From: Jackrogersella multiformis | Taxonomy: Eukaryota; Ascomycota; Sordariomycetes; Xylariales; Hypoxylaceae | NCBI GenBank assembly: GCA_902806575.1 | Contig: CADCXD010000018.1 | Span: 558,001 to 622,000, forward strand | Reading direction: 5' to 3' | DNA: 64,000 bases | Shown: piece after piece, positions 1-11,073 of the stretch | Layout of the letters: the number at the start of each line of letters is the position of its first letter | How positions within the stretch are numbered: position 1 is the stretch's first letter | The notes under the pieces: generated by a model | Told to the model about the DNA's origin: nothing | What the model saw: only the letters and a program-made list of their open reading frames with translations | Databases searched by the model: none | Position numbers and translations under genes: made by a program

Positions 1-1
1 A

Positions 2-1552
2 GGCACATACCCTATATTGGCCGAGAGCAAGTACGCCAAATTCCTGATTGGCAAGCTCCTCGTGAAAGGCGATGAGGAGGTTCGAGATATCATTGTTCCC
101 GAATTCTTCGGCAAGGTCCGAAAGCTCATCAATCACCCTGAAGCCTCTTGGATTCTGGACGATATCTACAGAGGCATTGCGACTAAGGAGCAGAAGGCTA
201 TCCTGTTAAGAGAGTGGTACGGGCCCGAGTTTCACATTTTCCGGCAGTCGACAGAGGGCGAGAATGCCCCTTCGGCGGAGCTCTCCCAAATTCTTGCTGA
301 ACAGCCAAGTAAACGGGGACCGCTTATGAGATATCTGCTTGACTTGACGAACCAACTCGTTCAAAAGAAGATGACTGGGTTTACGATGCTGCATGACGCC
401 ATGTATCAATACTACCTCAACGTCAAGCAGGGCACAGAGGAAGCTAAAGAATACATTGAAATGATCAAGGAAGACGAGAATGGCGACCTGCTAAAGAACA
501 TGGCCTTCACCAAGTCTGGCGCTCGACTTGTGTGCTTACTACTCGCCCACGGAACGGCCAAGGACCGAAAGCATATCTTGAAGACGTACAAAGATACTTT
601 CCAGCTCATGTCGAGCGATCCCTATGGCCACTTGATTATTCTTGCTGCCTACGACTTGATCGACGACACCGTCTTAACTTCCAAGTCCATCATATCCGAA
701 TTGATAGGGAAGACGGAGCAAGACGAAGCTACCAATATTGTCATTAGTATCAATGATCCAAATGCGCGTCTAACAATCCGATATCCACTCGAGGGTACGT
801 CCAAGGCCCTCTTTGACCCAGGTCGTGCCGATGACGTGAAACTCCTCGAGGAACTCTGGGAGATTCGAAAGACTACAAGCAAGAAAGACCCCGAGATCCG
901 TCGGAAAGAGCTCGTCGCAGCTTTGTCGCCACATCTACTAGCTGCCATTGCCTCGTCACCGGTGGATATAATTTCCACCTCCCATGGATCCCTGATGGTT
1001 ACCGAGGCTCTCCTTTCTTGTATCGGAAACAAGACCAAGGCGTTACAGGCGATAGCATCTACCGCAGAGGGTGATCCCAACGAGGAGCCACCTAAGGATG
1101 AACTCGTCCCTCGAGAGCACATCTCCAAGGCTCCTTACGGGGGCCGCATGTTTAAAACTCTAATAGCCGGTGGTCATTTTGACAAAGCGGCACGTCGCGT
1201 CGTACTAGTCGACCCTCCCCTTCACTTCGCAGATATACTGTACCCTTTCATCAAAGACCATATCATGGCCTGGGCAACGGGTCCAAGCTCATTCGTGGTG
1301 CTCAGCCTCCTAGAAGCAGACGACTTCTCCCACAAGGACGAGCTCAGAAGCATACTGAATAAAAACAAGAAAGCGCTAGACAAATCAGCGACGGAGGAGA
1401 CGCCGGAACAGAAGGCCGCGAAGGAGGCCGCAGAGGCGAACGGGGAGGACAAGAAACCAACAAAGAAGAAGGGCAAGAAATCAGGACCGAAAAAGGAGGC
1501 GCCGGTCGGAAATATGGGATCGAAGCTGCTGCTGGAGAAGTTGAAGGGCTAG
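2..1552 (+). CDS. PUF6: Pumilio-family RNA-binding protein Puf6 (5'-truncated by window edge)
   Basis: The frame is open from base 2 with no start codon before the edge, so the N-terminus lies upstream; 516 residues are visible. The visible part starts in Pumilio-type helical repeats (AESKYAKFLIGKLL) and continues into the region typical of Puf6/PUM3 proteins, including WYGPEFHIF and the C-terminal CPL-type segment. It ends in a lysine-rich tail (KKPTKKKGKKSGPKK), as expected for a nucleolar protein. In yeast, Puf6 acts in 60S ribosome biogenesis and represses ASH1 mRNA translation; the same role here is inferred by family. No intron is needed in the visible part, and the stop is TAG at 1550-1552. 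The next gene on the same strand starts about 1.7 kb downstream. Confidence 0.9.
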   Translation, partial: GTYPILAESKYAKFLIGKLLVKGDEEVRDIIVPEFFGKVRKLINHPEASWILDDIYRGIATKEQKAILLREWYGPEFHIFRQSTEGENAPSAELSQILAEQPSKRGPLMRYLLDLTNQLVQKKMTGFTMLHDAMYQYYLNVKQGTEEAKEYIEMIKEDENGDLLKNMAFTKSGARLVCLLLAHGTAKDRKHILKTYKDTFQLMSSDPYGHLIILAAYDLIDDTVLTSKSIISELIGKTEQDEATNIVISINDPNARLTIRYPLEGTSKALFDPGRADDVKLLEELWEIRKTTSKKDPEIRRKELVAALSPHLLAAIASSPVDIISTSHGSLMVTEALLSCIGNKTKALQAIASTAEGDPNEEPPKDELVPREHISKAPYGGRMFKTLIAGGHFDKAARRVVLVDPPLHFADILYPFIKDHIMAWATGPSSFVVLSLLEADDFSHKDELRSILNKNKKALDKSATEETPEQKAAKEAAEANGEDKKPTKKKGKKSGPKKEAPVGNMGSKLLLEKLKG

Positions 1553-3243
1553 TCGCTTGTAACGGCTTAAGTATAATAGAGGATAGGAGTTCATGAATGT
1601 GAAAATAATATGGTCTCGGTATCATGAGCCTTGTTCCGGCCTGCTTAGATGTGAAGTGATAGATAGGTCATGGTAATATCGTGTCGACGTCAAGGCAAGT
1701 GAGTGCAGCTACTCGGTGGCGATGGTACTTGAGCAGTTGTTCCGCGAACCATGTATACAAGGCCGCAGTAGCACAGGGAACTACCATCGTTGCGTTCGGT
1801 TGCCTTGTGATCTGTATGTAGGATCAATCGCCTTGGCAGACGCAGCTCTCCGAATGTGGTTATCAAAAACATAATTTTTCGTGGTTTACGGCTCGAATAG
1901 GGTGTCTAATGTTCTCCTAGCTTGGCCTTGTGCAATGAAGGGTTATGTCTGCTTCGTCGCCACGGGGAACTTGTGTGTTATTGACGTGCGCAATGCTAGA
2001 TGTAATGAATATAGTATGATATATGATTGGCACGTTCAGGGGTAACAGGGTGGACAAGCCTGTGTTGTCTGGTACAGGCAGGGCGATAAATAGATTGGTT
2101 TGAGTGTCTTCGCAGAACAGATCCGGTCTGGAGCTTTGAGCCTCATGTCTCGCCTCTCTGCTGGGATCCGAAGAGAGAGGTATGACAACATTGGTCCTGA
2201 GGAGACGACACGTACTAAAGTATTAACATGACTCAAGAGCCGTGTTGCCATGGGAGATAGACGTGTGCGGTCTATGCTCGGGTGTCACTTCACCAATACC
2301 ATTAGCATTCGGGCCTTTCCCATACCGTCGTCCCCAAGCTGTTCGTCTGCCTCCATTACACGGACAGCAAACATCGAGGCAACCTGAAATACTTCTCTCT
2401 GAAGATATATGCCGTCGGCATCGAACCCAACTCTGCACAGCCGGGACTTTGAGTTTCGCTGAGCTCGGGCGACTCGTCGTGGGTAGAAAAGGATTTTTCA
2501 ACGTAGGCCTCCGACGCTTTCGTCCTCGTAATTTCTCGGGACCATTTCTCGCCCATCCTCTGTCCAGCACGACAGACATCAAACTCCTTCCTCCCTTCTT
2601 CGAACGCAAGCTTCGGCAGACCTATTCAACCGCCTCCGCGAGATATCAGATGATTAGGTAGTTGGACAGCCCCGAAATAACCCGTCTCAGCCGACCCGGT
2701 TTCCTATTCTTAGGATAAACCAATCGACCCAAACATCATACCCTCACCTCACCTCAACTTCGCCTCAACTACGAAACTACCTAATTGCCCATCAACCGTT
2801 ACATACAAGCGAAGGTATACAGACCCACATACAAAGGTTCCCTTTTTTGATCTCCCTGGAGCAAACATTTATTTCTTCCCTTCCCGCGAGCCGAGCCTCC
2901 TACTAGGTAGGTACCTATCTACCTAGCTACCTGCTTGCAAGCAAACTGCTATATTTATACTAATACTATATTAGTAATACCGGTTTCCGAGCGGGAAACT
3001 CGTCAATCAGCCAGTCAGAAAGATCTCATAACTGGCCTGCGTTGCTTCCAGCCAGGTAAGCACAGCTAGCTATCCGAATTGAACTGAACTGAACTCGCCC
3101 GATCGGATGGAAGCGCTGACATGCCCTCTAGGTAGTAGTAATCCACCAGAAACCGAATGAGCGAGCGAGCGAGCTCGGCCCAAGCACCCAGCCAGCCCTA
3201 TGCGTCCGTCCCACGCCGGCGCCCCCAGCACCAGCGGACGAAT
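1553..3243. other. Intergenic, PUF6 to membrane-protein gene
   Basis: No supported gene. Overlapping open frames at about 2223-2661 on both strands lack any family feature. A TAGGTA/ACCTA motif cluster lies at about 2904-2936 and a short TGAAC tandem at about 3077-3093. The stretch just before 3244 probably holds the promoter and leader of the next gene. Confidence 0.6.
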
Positions 3244-3864
3244 ATGACCACGACGACGACGACGGGCGCCGCCGCCGACGCGAAGGCGGTCGGGACGTGC
3301 GACCCGGGATTCAACTTCCACCACTGCGGCAACGGGTTCATCGGGTGCTGCGCGGTGGAGGCGTGCGACGGCACGGGCTGCCCCGACGACGACCAGCAGC
3401 CCACGACGACGGAGGTCCTTCCCAGCACCGGGCCCGCGTCCATCTCCACGTTCACGTTCGCCAGCGACCCCGGCGGGCCCTCCACGACTATCGACCCGGT
3501 CACGGCGTGGACGACTATAACCACGGAAACTACACCGTCGTTGCCACTACCCTCCCTTTCATCTCCGTCGTCCTCGCAACCTCCTACTCCGACTCTTACT
3601 CCCACCCCAAGTAGCAGTAGTGGTGGTGGTGGCGAGGAGCAGGGCTCGCGGCTCTCAACGGCGGCGCTGGCGGGGATTAGCGTGGGCGGGACGATCGCGG
3701 CGATGGTCGTGCTGGTGGTGGTGGGCCTGCTGATCCGCCGCCGCTGCATCGCGAGGCGCGTGGCTGCCATGCCCGCCACCGCGCCGTACGCCGACGAGCC
3801 GATCGTGGCTGAGACGTTCATGGCGGATCATCCGGCGATGAGGGGCGTGAGTGAGATGGGTTAG
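3244..3864 (+). CDS. Single-pass membrane protein with Cys-rich ectodomain
   Basis: 206 residues from the ATG at 3244; an in-frame ATG at 3157 would add 29 low-complexity residues. I prefer 3244 because an A stands at -3 and the upstream part looks like leader. A cysteine block near residue 20 (CDPGFNFHHCGNGFIGCC, then C-G-T-G-C) is followed by a long Ser/Thr/Pro stalk, one strong transmembrane helix at about residues 138-160 and a basic stop-transfer RRRC. No classical signal peptide is visible, so the helix may act as signal anchor. This layout recurs in filamentous ascomycetes, often annotated as Mid2-like or hypothetical; a role as a wall or surface sensor is only inferred. The GC-rich antisense frame at 3198-3821 is a shadow. 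Confidence 0.65.
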   Translation: MTTTTTTGAAADAKAVGTCDPGFNFHHCGNGFIGCCAVEACDGTGCPDDDQQPTTTEVLPSTGPASISTFTFASDPGGPSTTIDPVTAWTTITTETTPSLPLPSLSSPSSSQPPTPTLTPTPSSSSGGGGEEQGSRLSTAALAGISVGGTIAAMVVLVVVGLLIRRRCIARRVAAMPATAPYADEPIVAETFMADHPAMRGVSEMG

Positions 3865-4750
3865 TGTATGATAGGGTAGGGTAGGGTAGGGGGTTGGTGG
3901 GTTTATTGGGTGTGGAGAGGAAACAGCCTGGGAAGGAAAGATGAAATGGGAGGAGAGAAGGGGAGAGAGGAGGGGAGAAGCAGGTAGTGATTTGTAAAAT
4001 ACGGATCCATCGATGTGCTCAAGACCTTTGAAGGAAAGGCTTGCTAGCTCGGTGGACTCCAAGGTTAGAGCCGTGAGAGTGTCGTAGAGGCACCGTTAAT
4101 CTGACGAAGGACTCCTTTATGCGAGTACCGCCCACTACGCTGTATAATACTATACATTAGCTACCTACTCGAGATCAGCAGTTAGCAGTCGAAGACCTCG
4201 ACGGCTGGTAGGTAATAGAAGTAGTGTTTATTTTAATACGAATGACAACCCCCATATTGTACAATTATCAGGTCTTCACAGCCAACGTTAGAATCGTGAC
4301 TTGGATTATAGCTTAGGGGTGGTGATGGCTTTACGAGCTTTAGACAAATAAACACGCCAAAAAGGAACACCATAACGCAGTGAGGACGATATCTCGAAGA
4401 TTATTTGTTTTTTTTTGTGTGAAAATCAACCGAGTGCCATTTTAATTTTGCCTAAATCTGCCGGCTTATGGGGTATAGAACACCAAAGGGAAATATATGT
4501 CTTTTTCCTTATCCTACGCCGTCCTGTGCAATGCCAGTCCTGGTTTAATTCAAATCAAAACGCCCGAAGGGAAAATTTCATTACCACCCTGAAAGACTCA
4601 TTACATCAACTTCCAACTCCTTGCTCCTATCGTATGAGTGCTCCCGCGTTTCCACGTCGTCGGCCATGGTATATCTAAAAGTGGTAGGTCTAAGTATGGC
4701 CACCGGTAAAGGCGAGAAATCTGAGCACATCATAGTCTCGTGTGTGACGA
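3865..4750. other. Intergenic between convergent membrane-protein gene and RPB4
   Basis: This is a tail-to-tail region. It starts with a (TAGGG)n run at about 3871-3893 and a GA-rich purine stretch to about 3985. A T-rich tract lies near 4408-4418. A plus-strand frame at 4415-4678 has no recognisable feature and is not called. Confidence 0.6.
3871..3893 (+). repeat. Telomere-like (TAGGG)n run, possible G-quadruplex
   Basis: There are four G-tracts of three or more separated by TA, directly after the stop codon of the membrane-protein gene. If transcribed, they lie in its 3' UTR. The unit is TAGGG rather than the canonical TTAGGG. Confidence 0.75.
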
Positions 4751-5367
4751 TCATCGGGGCATGAGCTTGTATATCTCGTCCAGCATTTCCTGGAGTTCTT
4801 CGTCGCTTATCTTGTCGGCGAGGGAAGGGATCAGGTATTTCGCCTCCTCAGCCGTTTCACAGCAGAGCGACCCTAAAAACGCGTAGTCCACAAATTAGCT
4901 TCTTATCACCATGATTAATAGATATAGTGTCCATTGTAATAGATAGAAACCTACCAAGCTGTGCGCGCTCGAACTTGTGGAGCTTGGGGTACGAGCTCAG
5001 TAGACGCTCGACTGCCTCCACACTCTCCTTCTTCTTGAATCGGGCGAACGTGTCTAGATAGTCGACGGTCTTGGTCAACATCCTAGAGAAAGGATGCGAA
5101 GGTTAGCTCTCCGCAAAAAGGCAAATACTGTTCCCTCATCACCATCGTTTATTAAAGGGAAGTCAAAGGGGGTGACGCGTACTCGGTCTCGTTCACGTTT
5201 TTACGATCATTTCGGCGCTTGGCTACGAGCGCATTGATGACCAATGAAGCTTCGGACAAGGTAAGAGTGTCCACGCCTTCGAACTCGCCAAGCCGGAGGA
5301 TGGTCGTGGCCTCTTCGGTACCTGGGGCGTCGGGGCGCGAACGCGAGGTGGGAGGGTGATGCGACAT
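4751..5367 (-). CDS. RPB4: RNA polymerase II subunit Rpb4
   Basis: Three exons: 5183-5367, 4955-5082 and 4751-4872, with introns of 100 and 82 bp bounded by GT-AG; the product has 144 residues. Diagnostic stretches are LRLGEFEGVDTLTLSEAS and RRNDRKNVNETE in exon 1, FARFKKKESVEAVERLL and KFERAQLG in exon 2, and the last exon reads LIPSLADKISDEELQEML and ends in LMPR. The HRDC-like core is complete. Rpb4 pairs with Rpb7 to form the Pol II stalk, which acts in initiation, binds emerging RNA and couples to mRNA decay. The partner gene RPB7 is in this same window at 61.9 kb. The short N-terminus before the core matches filamentous-fungal rather than yeast Rpb4. Confidence 0.95.
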
Positions 5368-5963
5368 TGTGACCTATAATCGCAATCGCATAGAGATAGA
5401 AATTAGAGTGTGATTAAAGTCGAAAAAAGAGTTCGGAATAGATGAACGAGAGTAATGGTTGTCGATTGGGTGATGTATTGGTTGGTTGTCGCAAAATGAT
5501 GTGATTGAGTGGGATTGAAAGGATGGATGGATGGATGAATTATTATTATTTTGCGACGGGAAAGAAAATGTTACTTGTAAAGCTTGTCAGACATGCGGCT
5601 GTAGGCCGTGCCTGCCTGTGATCGAATTGTGGGGTCTTGGGGAAGCTTCCGTGGAAATCCACTAGCCCGTTTATACCTAGCTTAGCTAAATAATTAGACC
5701 CACAACTAACGCGACAGGGGATTTTCTGGAGAAACTTCAGGTCACTTTGTACCTTATTTATACCTTATTTATAGAGACGGTCCAAATCGTAACTCGGTGG
5801 ACTCACCTACCTCACACTCCAACGCCAAAAGACTTCGTGAAGTCCAGGTTTATTTTTACATCTATCATTAGGTACCTTACGTTATGATATAATCTATAAA
5901 GATGCCTCCATATTATTACAATTCAATGTAATACCTAGTTCTTCTCCTCGAGCTCTCTGTTCT
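5368..5963. other. Intergenic upstream of RPB4 and downstream of DUF7703 gene
   Basis: This is the RPB4 promoter side. It carries a short GGAT tandem followed by ATT repeats at about 5520-5550 and a duplicated TACCTTATTTA at about 5751-5773. No gene is seen. Confidence 0.6.
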
Positions 5964-7105
5964 TCAATGCATCCAGGAACGCTGGTTCTCACTATCCCTA
6001 GCCACGGCAGCAGGGGTGTAAGATGTGAGGACAGCAGGTGTCTGGCTATCTTGGTCATATGGCCAGCACTCCGCCGCCCTACTTGGATCCGCGTCCAGGT
6101 ATGCCATATTGGAATTGCTATCCGCGGTAGTCGGCTTCGTTTGCCAATGTCCGTAATTCGGGGTAGGCAACTGACTTAGGTTGACACTGCCACTCTCGGG
6201 ACCGTTGTCGCTTCCAGGAACCAGACCGTCATGGCTGCCTATAGTGGTGCTACCGCGGCGGCGCAGGCTCTTGATTAGGCGGTTCAGGATCACGAATTCG
6301 AGCTTCAGTTTCACGCCGTACACAGCCGGCTTGAAGGCCCCTGCCAGGTAAAATAGATTTCCGTTTTGGATTCCGAGAAGCGTGATATCGAGGCAGATAA
6401 TGAGGACATTCGTATAAATAAGATGATGAAGCATGCTTCTCTTCTTTTCGATCCCCTCCATCGTGGCCGTAGAAATAGAGGACGGATGTGGCTCTTGGAG
6501 CAAGGGGCCCAGGTCATGTAAGTACTTGCGTGTCTGCCAGATATACAAGAGGCTGAGCGCGGTCTCCTGGATGAAGAACATCGTCGTTTGCAGACGGTCC
6601 CAAACATTGTTGACAGGAAAGAGGGACGGTTTGACAGTTTGCTGTTGGCGAATTGGTCAGTGGTGGTCAGGCTCAAACATGAATAAGATGATAACAAAAG
6701 ATTACACACCGTAAGGATACCCAATGGGATGGTGGTAATACCAAAGACGATCGAGTTGAATGTCAGTACCGCCCGTACCCAGTTCAGTATGTTCTGTTGT
6801 GTCGTTATGAGATGCAGCCGCGAATATAGGATCCACGACTGGGGAACGACCATGATTGCCCAAGACAAGTAGATCATGGTGATAGATGCCTTCAGATCGG
6901 TCCATACGCCGAAGTCCGCAAGGATGATGAACAGCGTCTGCAGTATAACGCCCCAGATTCCGAGGGCACAGGCCCAAAAGTAAAGTCCGCGGCGCCGCTT
7001 GAAGAGCAAAAACAGCGACACACTGACTTCGGCGCCGACGTAGAAGGACACGCCGGCGAAAGCCGCCATGGCCAGAGCCACGGGGATGTTCTGCTCGACG
7101 TTCAT
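5964..7105 (-). CDS. Multi-pass integral membrane protein, DUF7703-like
   Basis: Two exons, 6710-7105 and 5964-6641, with a 68-bp GT-AG intron; 357 residues. The start is the ATG at 7105 (MNVEQNIPVALAM); an upstream in-frame ATG exists but would add an unusual N-terminus. About seven hydrophobic helices fill roughly residues 10-240, with the family-like stretches KRRRGLYFWACALGIWG, VVPQSWILYSRLHL and NNVWDRLQTTMFFIQE after splicing. A polar C-terminal tail of about 110 residues follows. The pattern fits the fungal DUF7703 family, whose function is unknown to me. No substrate or pathway can be read from the neighbours. The splice junction restores a motif broken in both raw frames, which supports the model. 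Confidence 0.8.
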
Positions 7106-8155
7106 AATCCCAACACGGTTGATGGCAACACTAGCTCTGGAGTAAAGAATCCCACATACATTAATGAGCCGCAAATTACGAAGAACCCAGACAAGAACTT
7201 TTGGTGGGGGGAGCCCCTGGATAGAAACCAGTAATGAAGAATTAGACCTTGCGACTTAAGGTTGTACCAGCCGGCCGGAGAGGATACTAAGCGAGAATTA
7301 GAAGGAAGGAATCGAGTTTATTGGCCCGTCTATATGCCTTGTGCGAGGAGCACATTTTGGACATGGATGGCGTACGGCTGAAGTAATAATATGGGTGGGT
7401 GTCTTGGAAGTTGTGTTACACAAGCAATGCAGCACCATCTGAATGGAGGCATAGGCTGGTTATCATTCTATTTTTAGAAAGGAGCTGGTATACCGTATGT
7501 TGCGACCAATCCTTCTCAGCAACATATTACTACCTAGCTGCCTAGGTATTTAAGACAAAAAAAATGTCGTTAGATCTGGTAGTTGATAATAGTGGATAGC
7601 CTCTCGACCCTGACGGGTTTCTACAGGCGCTAAATAGACAGGGTCGATGAGGCTCAAACCTCCTAGTCTTCACTTATTAATTTATATTTATGTAAGACTA
7701 AGTTAAGAGGTTGGTTAGTAAGTTGGGAAGGAAGTTGGGAAGTTACATTTCCCCTCCCGGGGCGCGGCTCTTTGCATATTTCTTGTATACGATATATATT
7801 ACCGGCGATCGAAGTCTTAAAAACAGAAACATGATTGGTCTAGGATCTAGGGTCGCGGGATAAGTTTGCTGACAACCTTGCTCGTGCCGTACCTGCCTGG
7901 CAAGCTTACATTTTTAGGTAGGTAGGTACTGGAAGTAATTACTCTCTCTGGGCGGGAGCGAGCCGGATACCTACCTAGTACATAAGGTTCTTATATTTAA
8001 CATTAACGAACCCTTACCTCTTTCCCTCCTACCGTCCCTCTCATTAACAAAAGCTACTCATCCTCATCAATTTAAGTAGTTGCTCAACTGCCGCGACATT
8101 CTCCTGATCGTTTTAATTCAGTACTTTAACACAACGCAAAATTGCATCCGTCACG
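7106..8155. other. Divergent intergenic between DUF7703 gene and cupin gene
   Basis: Head-to-head promoter region of about 1 kb. It is AT-rich around 7670-7800 with tandem GTTGGGAAG-like units near 7722-7745, and TAGGTA motifs at 7915-7930 and 7970-7980. No gene is seen. Confidence 0.6.
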
Positions 8156-8593
8156 ATGGCATCAACATCAAAAACTTCAGCGAAGGACATCATCGCCGCC
8201 CTCAAGCTGTCGCCGCACCCGGAGAAGGGCTACTTCATCGAGACGTTCCGCGACGAACACAGCACGTGCATCTACTACCTGCTCGAGGGCGAAAGCGGGC
8301 TCTCGCACTGGCACCGCGTGATGTCCTCCGTCGAGACCTGGCACTACTACGCCGGGGCTCCGCTGCGGCTCTCGCTGGCCTGGAACGACGGCACCCCCGT
8401 GCGAGACGTCGTCCTGGGCGGCGATATCCTGAACAGCGAGCGTCCCCAGATAACGGTCCGGAAGGCCGAGTGGCAGCACGCGATCAGCCTCGGCGACTGG
8501 ACCTTGGTCGGGTGCACGGTCTCGCCGCCCTTCACCATGGAGGCCTTCGAGATGGCGAAGCCGGGCTGGGAGCCTAACGATAAGGCGGCTTGA
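8156..8593 (+). CDS. Cupin superfamily protein, DUF985 / Cupin_5
   Basis: 145 residues in one exon. It opens with the family signature LSPHPEKGYFIETFRD, followed by STCIYYLLEGE, SHWHRVMSSVETWHYYAGAP and a C-terminal strand set ending in FTMEAFEMAKPGWEP. This is the single small beta-barrel of the DUF985 (Cupin_5) family, to which yeast Yml079w belongs. The biochemical role is not established; ligand or sugar-epimerase-like activity has only been suggested by fold. The His residues of SHWHRV and WHYY lie where cupins bind a metal or ligand. It stands alone, followed by TRS23 on the same strand after 510 bp. Confidence 0.9.
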   Translation: MASTSKTSAKDIIAALKLSPHPEKGYFIETFRDEHSTCIYYLLEGESGLSHWHRVMSSVETWHYYAGAPLRLSLAWNDGTPVRDVVLGGDILNSERPQITVRKAEWQHAISLGDWTLVGCTVSPPFTMEAFEMAKPGWEPNDKAA

Positions 8594-9103
8594 AGGAGTG
8601 GCTACTTACCTAGCTGTCTAGGTACAGAGGAAGTGAATGCACATTGAGAAAGACGTGTATCGTTTAGATCAATAAGATAGGGACGGTACGTGATAGAGTG
8701 ACTTGTTCTAAGTAGGGATAAGTATTTATCAAGGGCGATGATATATTCATTAGCCGATTATTACTTCGAATTATGAAATTTATTTATGCATAAATGAATT
8801 GTGCATAATTTTAATCTTTATGCTATGCTTAATCAGGGCAAGCTCAGGCTAGGTCCGGCTTACATAACCCAAGATAAAACCCATTTGTCGAGTAATATTC
8901 AAAAGCCGTACCTACCTAGGTACCTAGAGATTGGTGAAGAGGTACCTACGTACACGTTATGAAGTCTCACGTCAAGGAACTATGAACATATCAGTTTGCC
9001 TACCTACCTGTAATGAGAAATAAACATAAACCTCATATTTAGTCTGCTTACAGTTTAGACTTACCTCACTTACATAAAAAGAAGCCTTAATTATCAACGC
9101 ACA
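8594..9103. other. Intergenic, cupin to TRS23
   Basis: AT-rich, with several TACCTAGGTACCTA-type motifs at about 8908-8955 and 9000-9010. It must hold the TRS23 promoter. No gene is seen. Confidence 0.6.
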
Positions 9104-9777
9104 ATGTAAGTACGAAGCAGCTAGAAAACTATATAGGTAGGTATGGAACCGTTGTTAATTCATATATACATATAGGGGCGTTCTAGCTCTCATCGTCATC
9201 AACAAGGCCGGCGGCCTCATCTACAACCGAACCTTTGGGGATGGCCTGAACCAGCTCAACACAAACGACTACCTCGTTCTCGCGGGTACTTTTCACGGGT
9301 GAGACATTGTCCCTTTCTTTGTCTCATTCATTCTCGGTGTCCCAGCACTGTCCGACCGTGCGATTTCTTACCTACTTACTTACTTACCCGGCCTCTCATC
9401 TGAACAGAGTCCACGCCATTACCGCGCGGCTCAACCCGCTCAAGAGCTTGATGTACGCCCAGCAGCAGCAGGCGGCGGCGGCGGTGACGGCGAGCGGCGT
9501 GCCGATACCGAGCCGGCCGGACCCGCCGTCGGGCCTCGAGGTGATGGAATCGGAGAACTTCCGGCTGCAGTGCTTCAACACCTTGACCGGCACCAAGTTC
9601 CTGCTGTTCACCGACACCATGCAGACCAACGTGGACGTGGCCATGCGCAGGGTCTACGACCTGTACTCCGACTACGTCATGAAGAACCCCTTCTACCAGC
9701 TCGAGATGCCCGTCCGCTGCGAGGCCTTCGACAGGAAGCTGAACTCGTACATAAGGGAGATCAACAGCTCTAGGTAG
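9104..9777 (+). CDS. TRS23: TRAPP complex subunit Trs23 / TRAPPC4 (start codon split by intron)
   Basis: Three exons: 9104-9105 (just AT), 9176-9298 and 9408-9777; 164 residues. The first intron starts GTAAGT at 9106 and ends ATATAG at 9175. Joining AT to G gives MGVLALIVINKAGGLIYNR, the expected N-terminus. Later motifs are LNTNDYLVLAGTFHGVHAI across intron 2, FRLQCFNTLTGTKFLLFTD and MKNPFYQLEMPVRCEAFDR. Trs23 is a longin-fold core subunit of TRAPP complexes, the exchange factor for Rab1/Ypt1 in ER-to-Golgi transport and autophagy. A Gln/Ala-rich loop follows NPLKSLMYA. No other upstream ATG gives this frame, which is why I accept the split start. Confidence 0.9.
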
Positions 9778-10107
9778 AAAGATGGAAGGAAGGCTACTTG
9801 TAACGTAGACTTTTTATTACGAGTTCGTCGTTGGGAACGAAGGGAAGATTCCTACCGCCTTGATGGGGTGGGATCATGAGCTAGCTGGCTATCTAGGGTT
9901 GCATCATCGCATGGTGTTTGGAGTCTAGAGATTTGAGATTTGGGTTTTAATACGGCAAGGCCCTTGTTCTTGATAGAAGAAACTGCCCTGCCTTGCAAGA
10001 ATAACATTTCCCCCTTAATTCGCCGCTAGTCTATTATTACTGTACAAGTCCAACTCCGTGATGCCATGCCGTTGAGAACTGAGCCAACAGACTGAGGACA
10101 AGCAAGT
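9778..10107. other. Intergenic between convergent TRS23 and RPN10
   Basis: Short tail-to-tail spacer holding the two 3' ends. No gene or notable repeat is seen. Confidence 0.7.
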
Positions 10108-11073
10108 TTAAGACGTGTCCATCTTATCGTCGTCTTTCTTGTTGTCCTTCTTCTCTTGGGCGGATCCGCTTCCGCTGGGCTCCCCTTGCTCGTTAAGCAG
10201 GGGTTGATTCTCGCCCTCTTCATCTATGCCTTCAAGGCTCGTCTTCGTTGCGGCGTCCTTCTCGTCTTGGGCCTGCTTGGCCTGTCTCGCGTTCTCCTCC
10301 TCCATACTCATGCGTAGAGCAAGTGCCAACTCTGGATCCGCGCTAGGGTCGAAGTCGAAATCGCCAAAGTCGCCACCGGCTTCAGCCATGCCGCCCGAAC
10401 TGCCGGCAGCACCTTCGCCAAGTAGGATGGGTGTGGTTATAAGCTGGTCGCTCAGAAGCTTGCCGCTAGGTGGAATGACGACAAGGTGTGAGTTCTCGTT
10501 CGTCTTGACTGCATTGTTGAAAGCCTCGAGCTTCTTCTGTACGTCGTCGTCGTCGAGGTCGCCAAATAGAACGAAGTCGATATCGATATTGCCCTTCTTC
10601 ATCTTCTTCGCTAGAGATACAAGCTTCTTCTCGTCATCGGCTACGGGCGAGCATACGAAGACGATGATGCGTTGGCGCTGGGACTTGTTTTGTCTGTGCT
10701 TCAATGCTAGCTGTGGGGGAGCAAATCAATCATTAGCTTAAGCGCTTAACGCAAATTTGGTCGGCTTGGATGTGCGACATACACTGGCGATCTGGACACC
10801 GGTTGCAAGGTGGGAGGAGCCCGAGATCTTCTTCTTTGTGCGGTGCAGGCCGTCGAGTAGCTTGCCTCGTTCCGTCGTCAGCGTCGAAAGGACCTCGGGT
10901 CCCTTACCACCCATACTCATCAAGCCAACGGAAGATTCGGGGTTGGACTGGGTGATGCTTTCGAACATGATATTTATCGCATCGGCTTGAGCGTCGAACC
11001 TCGATGGCTGGTAATCTCCATTGCGGCTGCTTTCGCTGTTGTCAACAACTATCATGACTGCTTGCAACGGCAT
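10108..11073 (-). CDS. RPN10: 26S proteasome regulatory subunit Rpn10
   Basis: Two exons, 10783-11073 and 10108-10710, with a 72-bp intron; 297 residues. The start is the ATG of MPLQAVMIVVDNSESSRNGD, the standard Rpn10 N-terminus; open frame upstream of it is leader. The von Willebrand A domain spans about residues 1-190, with VDNSES, GLMSMGGKGPEVLSTLT, HRTKKKISGSSHLATGVQIAS and IIVFVCSPVADDEKKL. A ubiquitin-interacting motif lies near residue 220 (DPELALALRMSMEEE), followed by an acidic/lysine tail ending KMDTS. Rpn10 docks ubiquitylated substrates at the lid-base interface of the proteasome. The gene is divergent from the Borealin-like gene, 583 bp away. Confidence 0.95.

Noticed and set aside
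2223..2661. Opposing frames of 128 and 139 codons
   Set aside because: No family feature or splice context; overlapping each other in gene-free DNA.
3198..3821. 207-codon minus-strand frame opposite the membrane-protein gene
   Set aside because: GC-rich mirror of a real coding sequence; Val/Ser low complexity and no domain.
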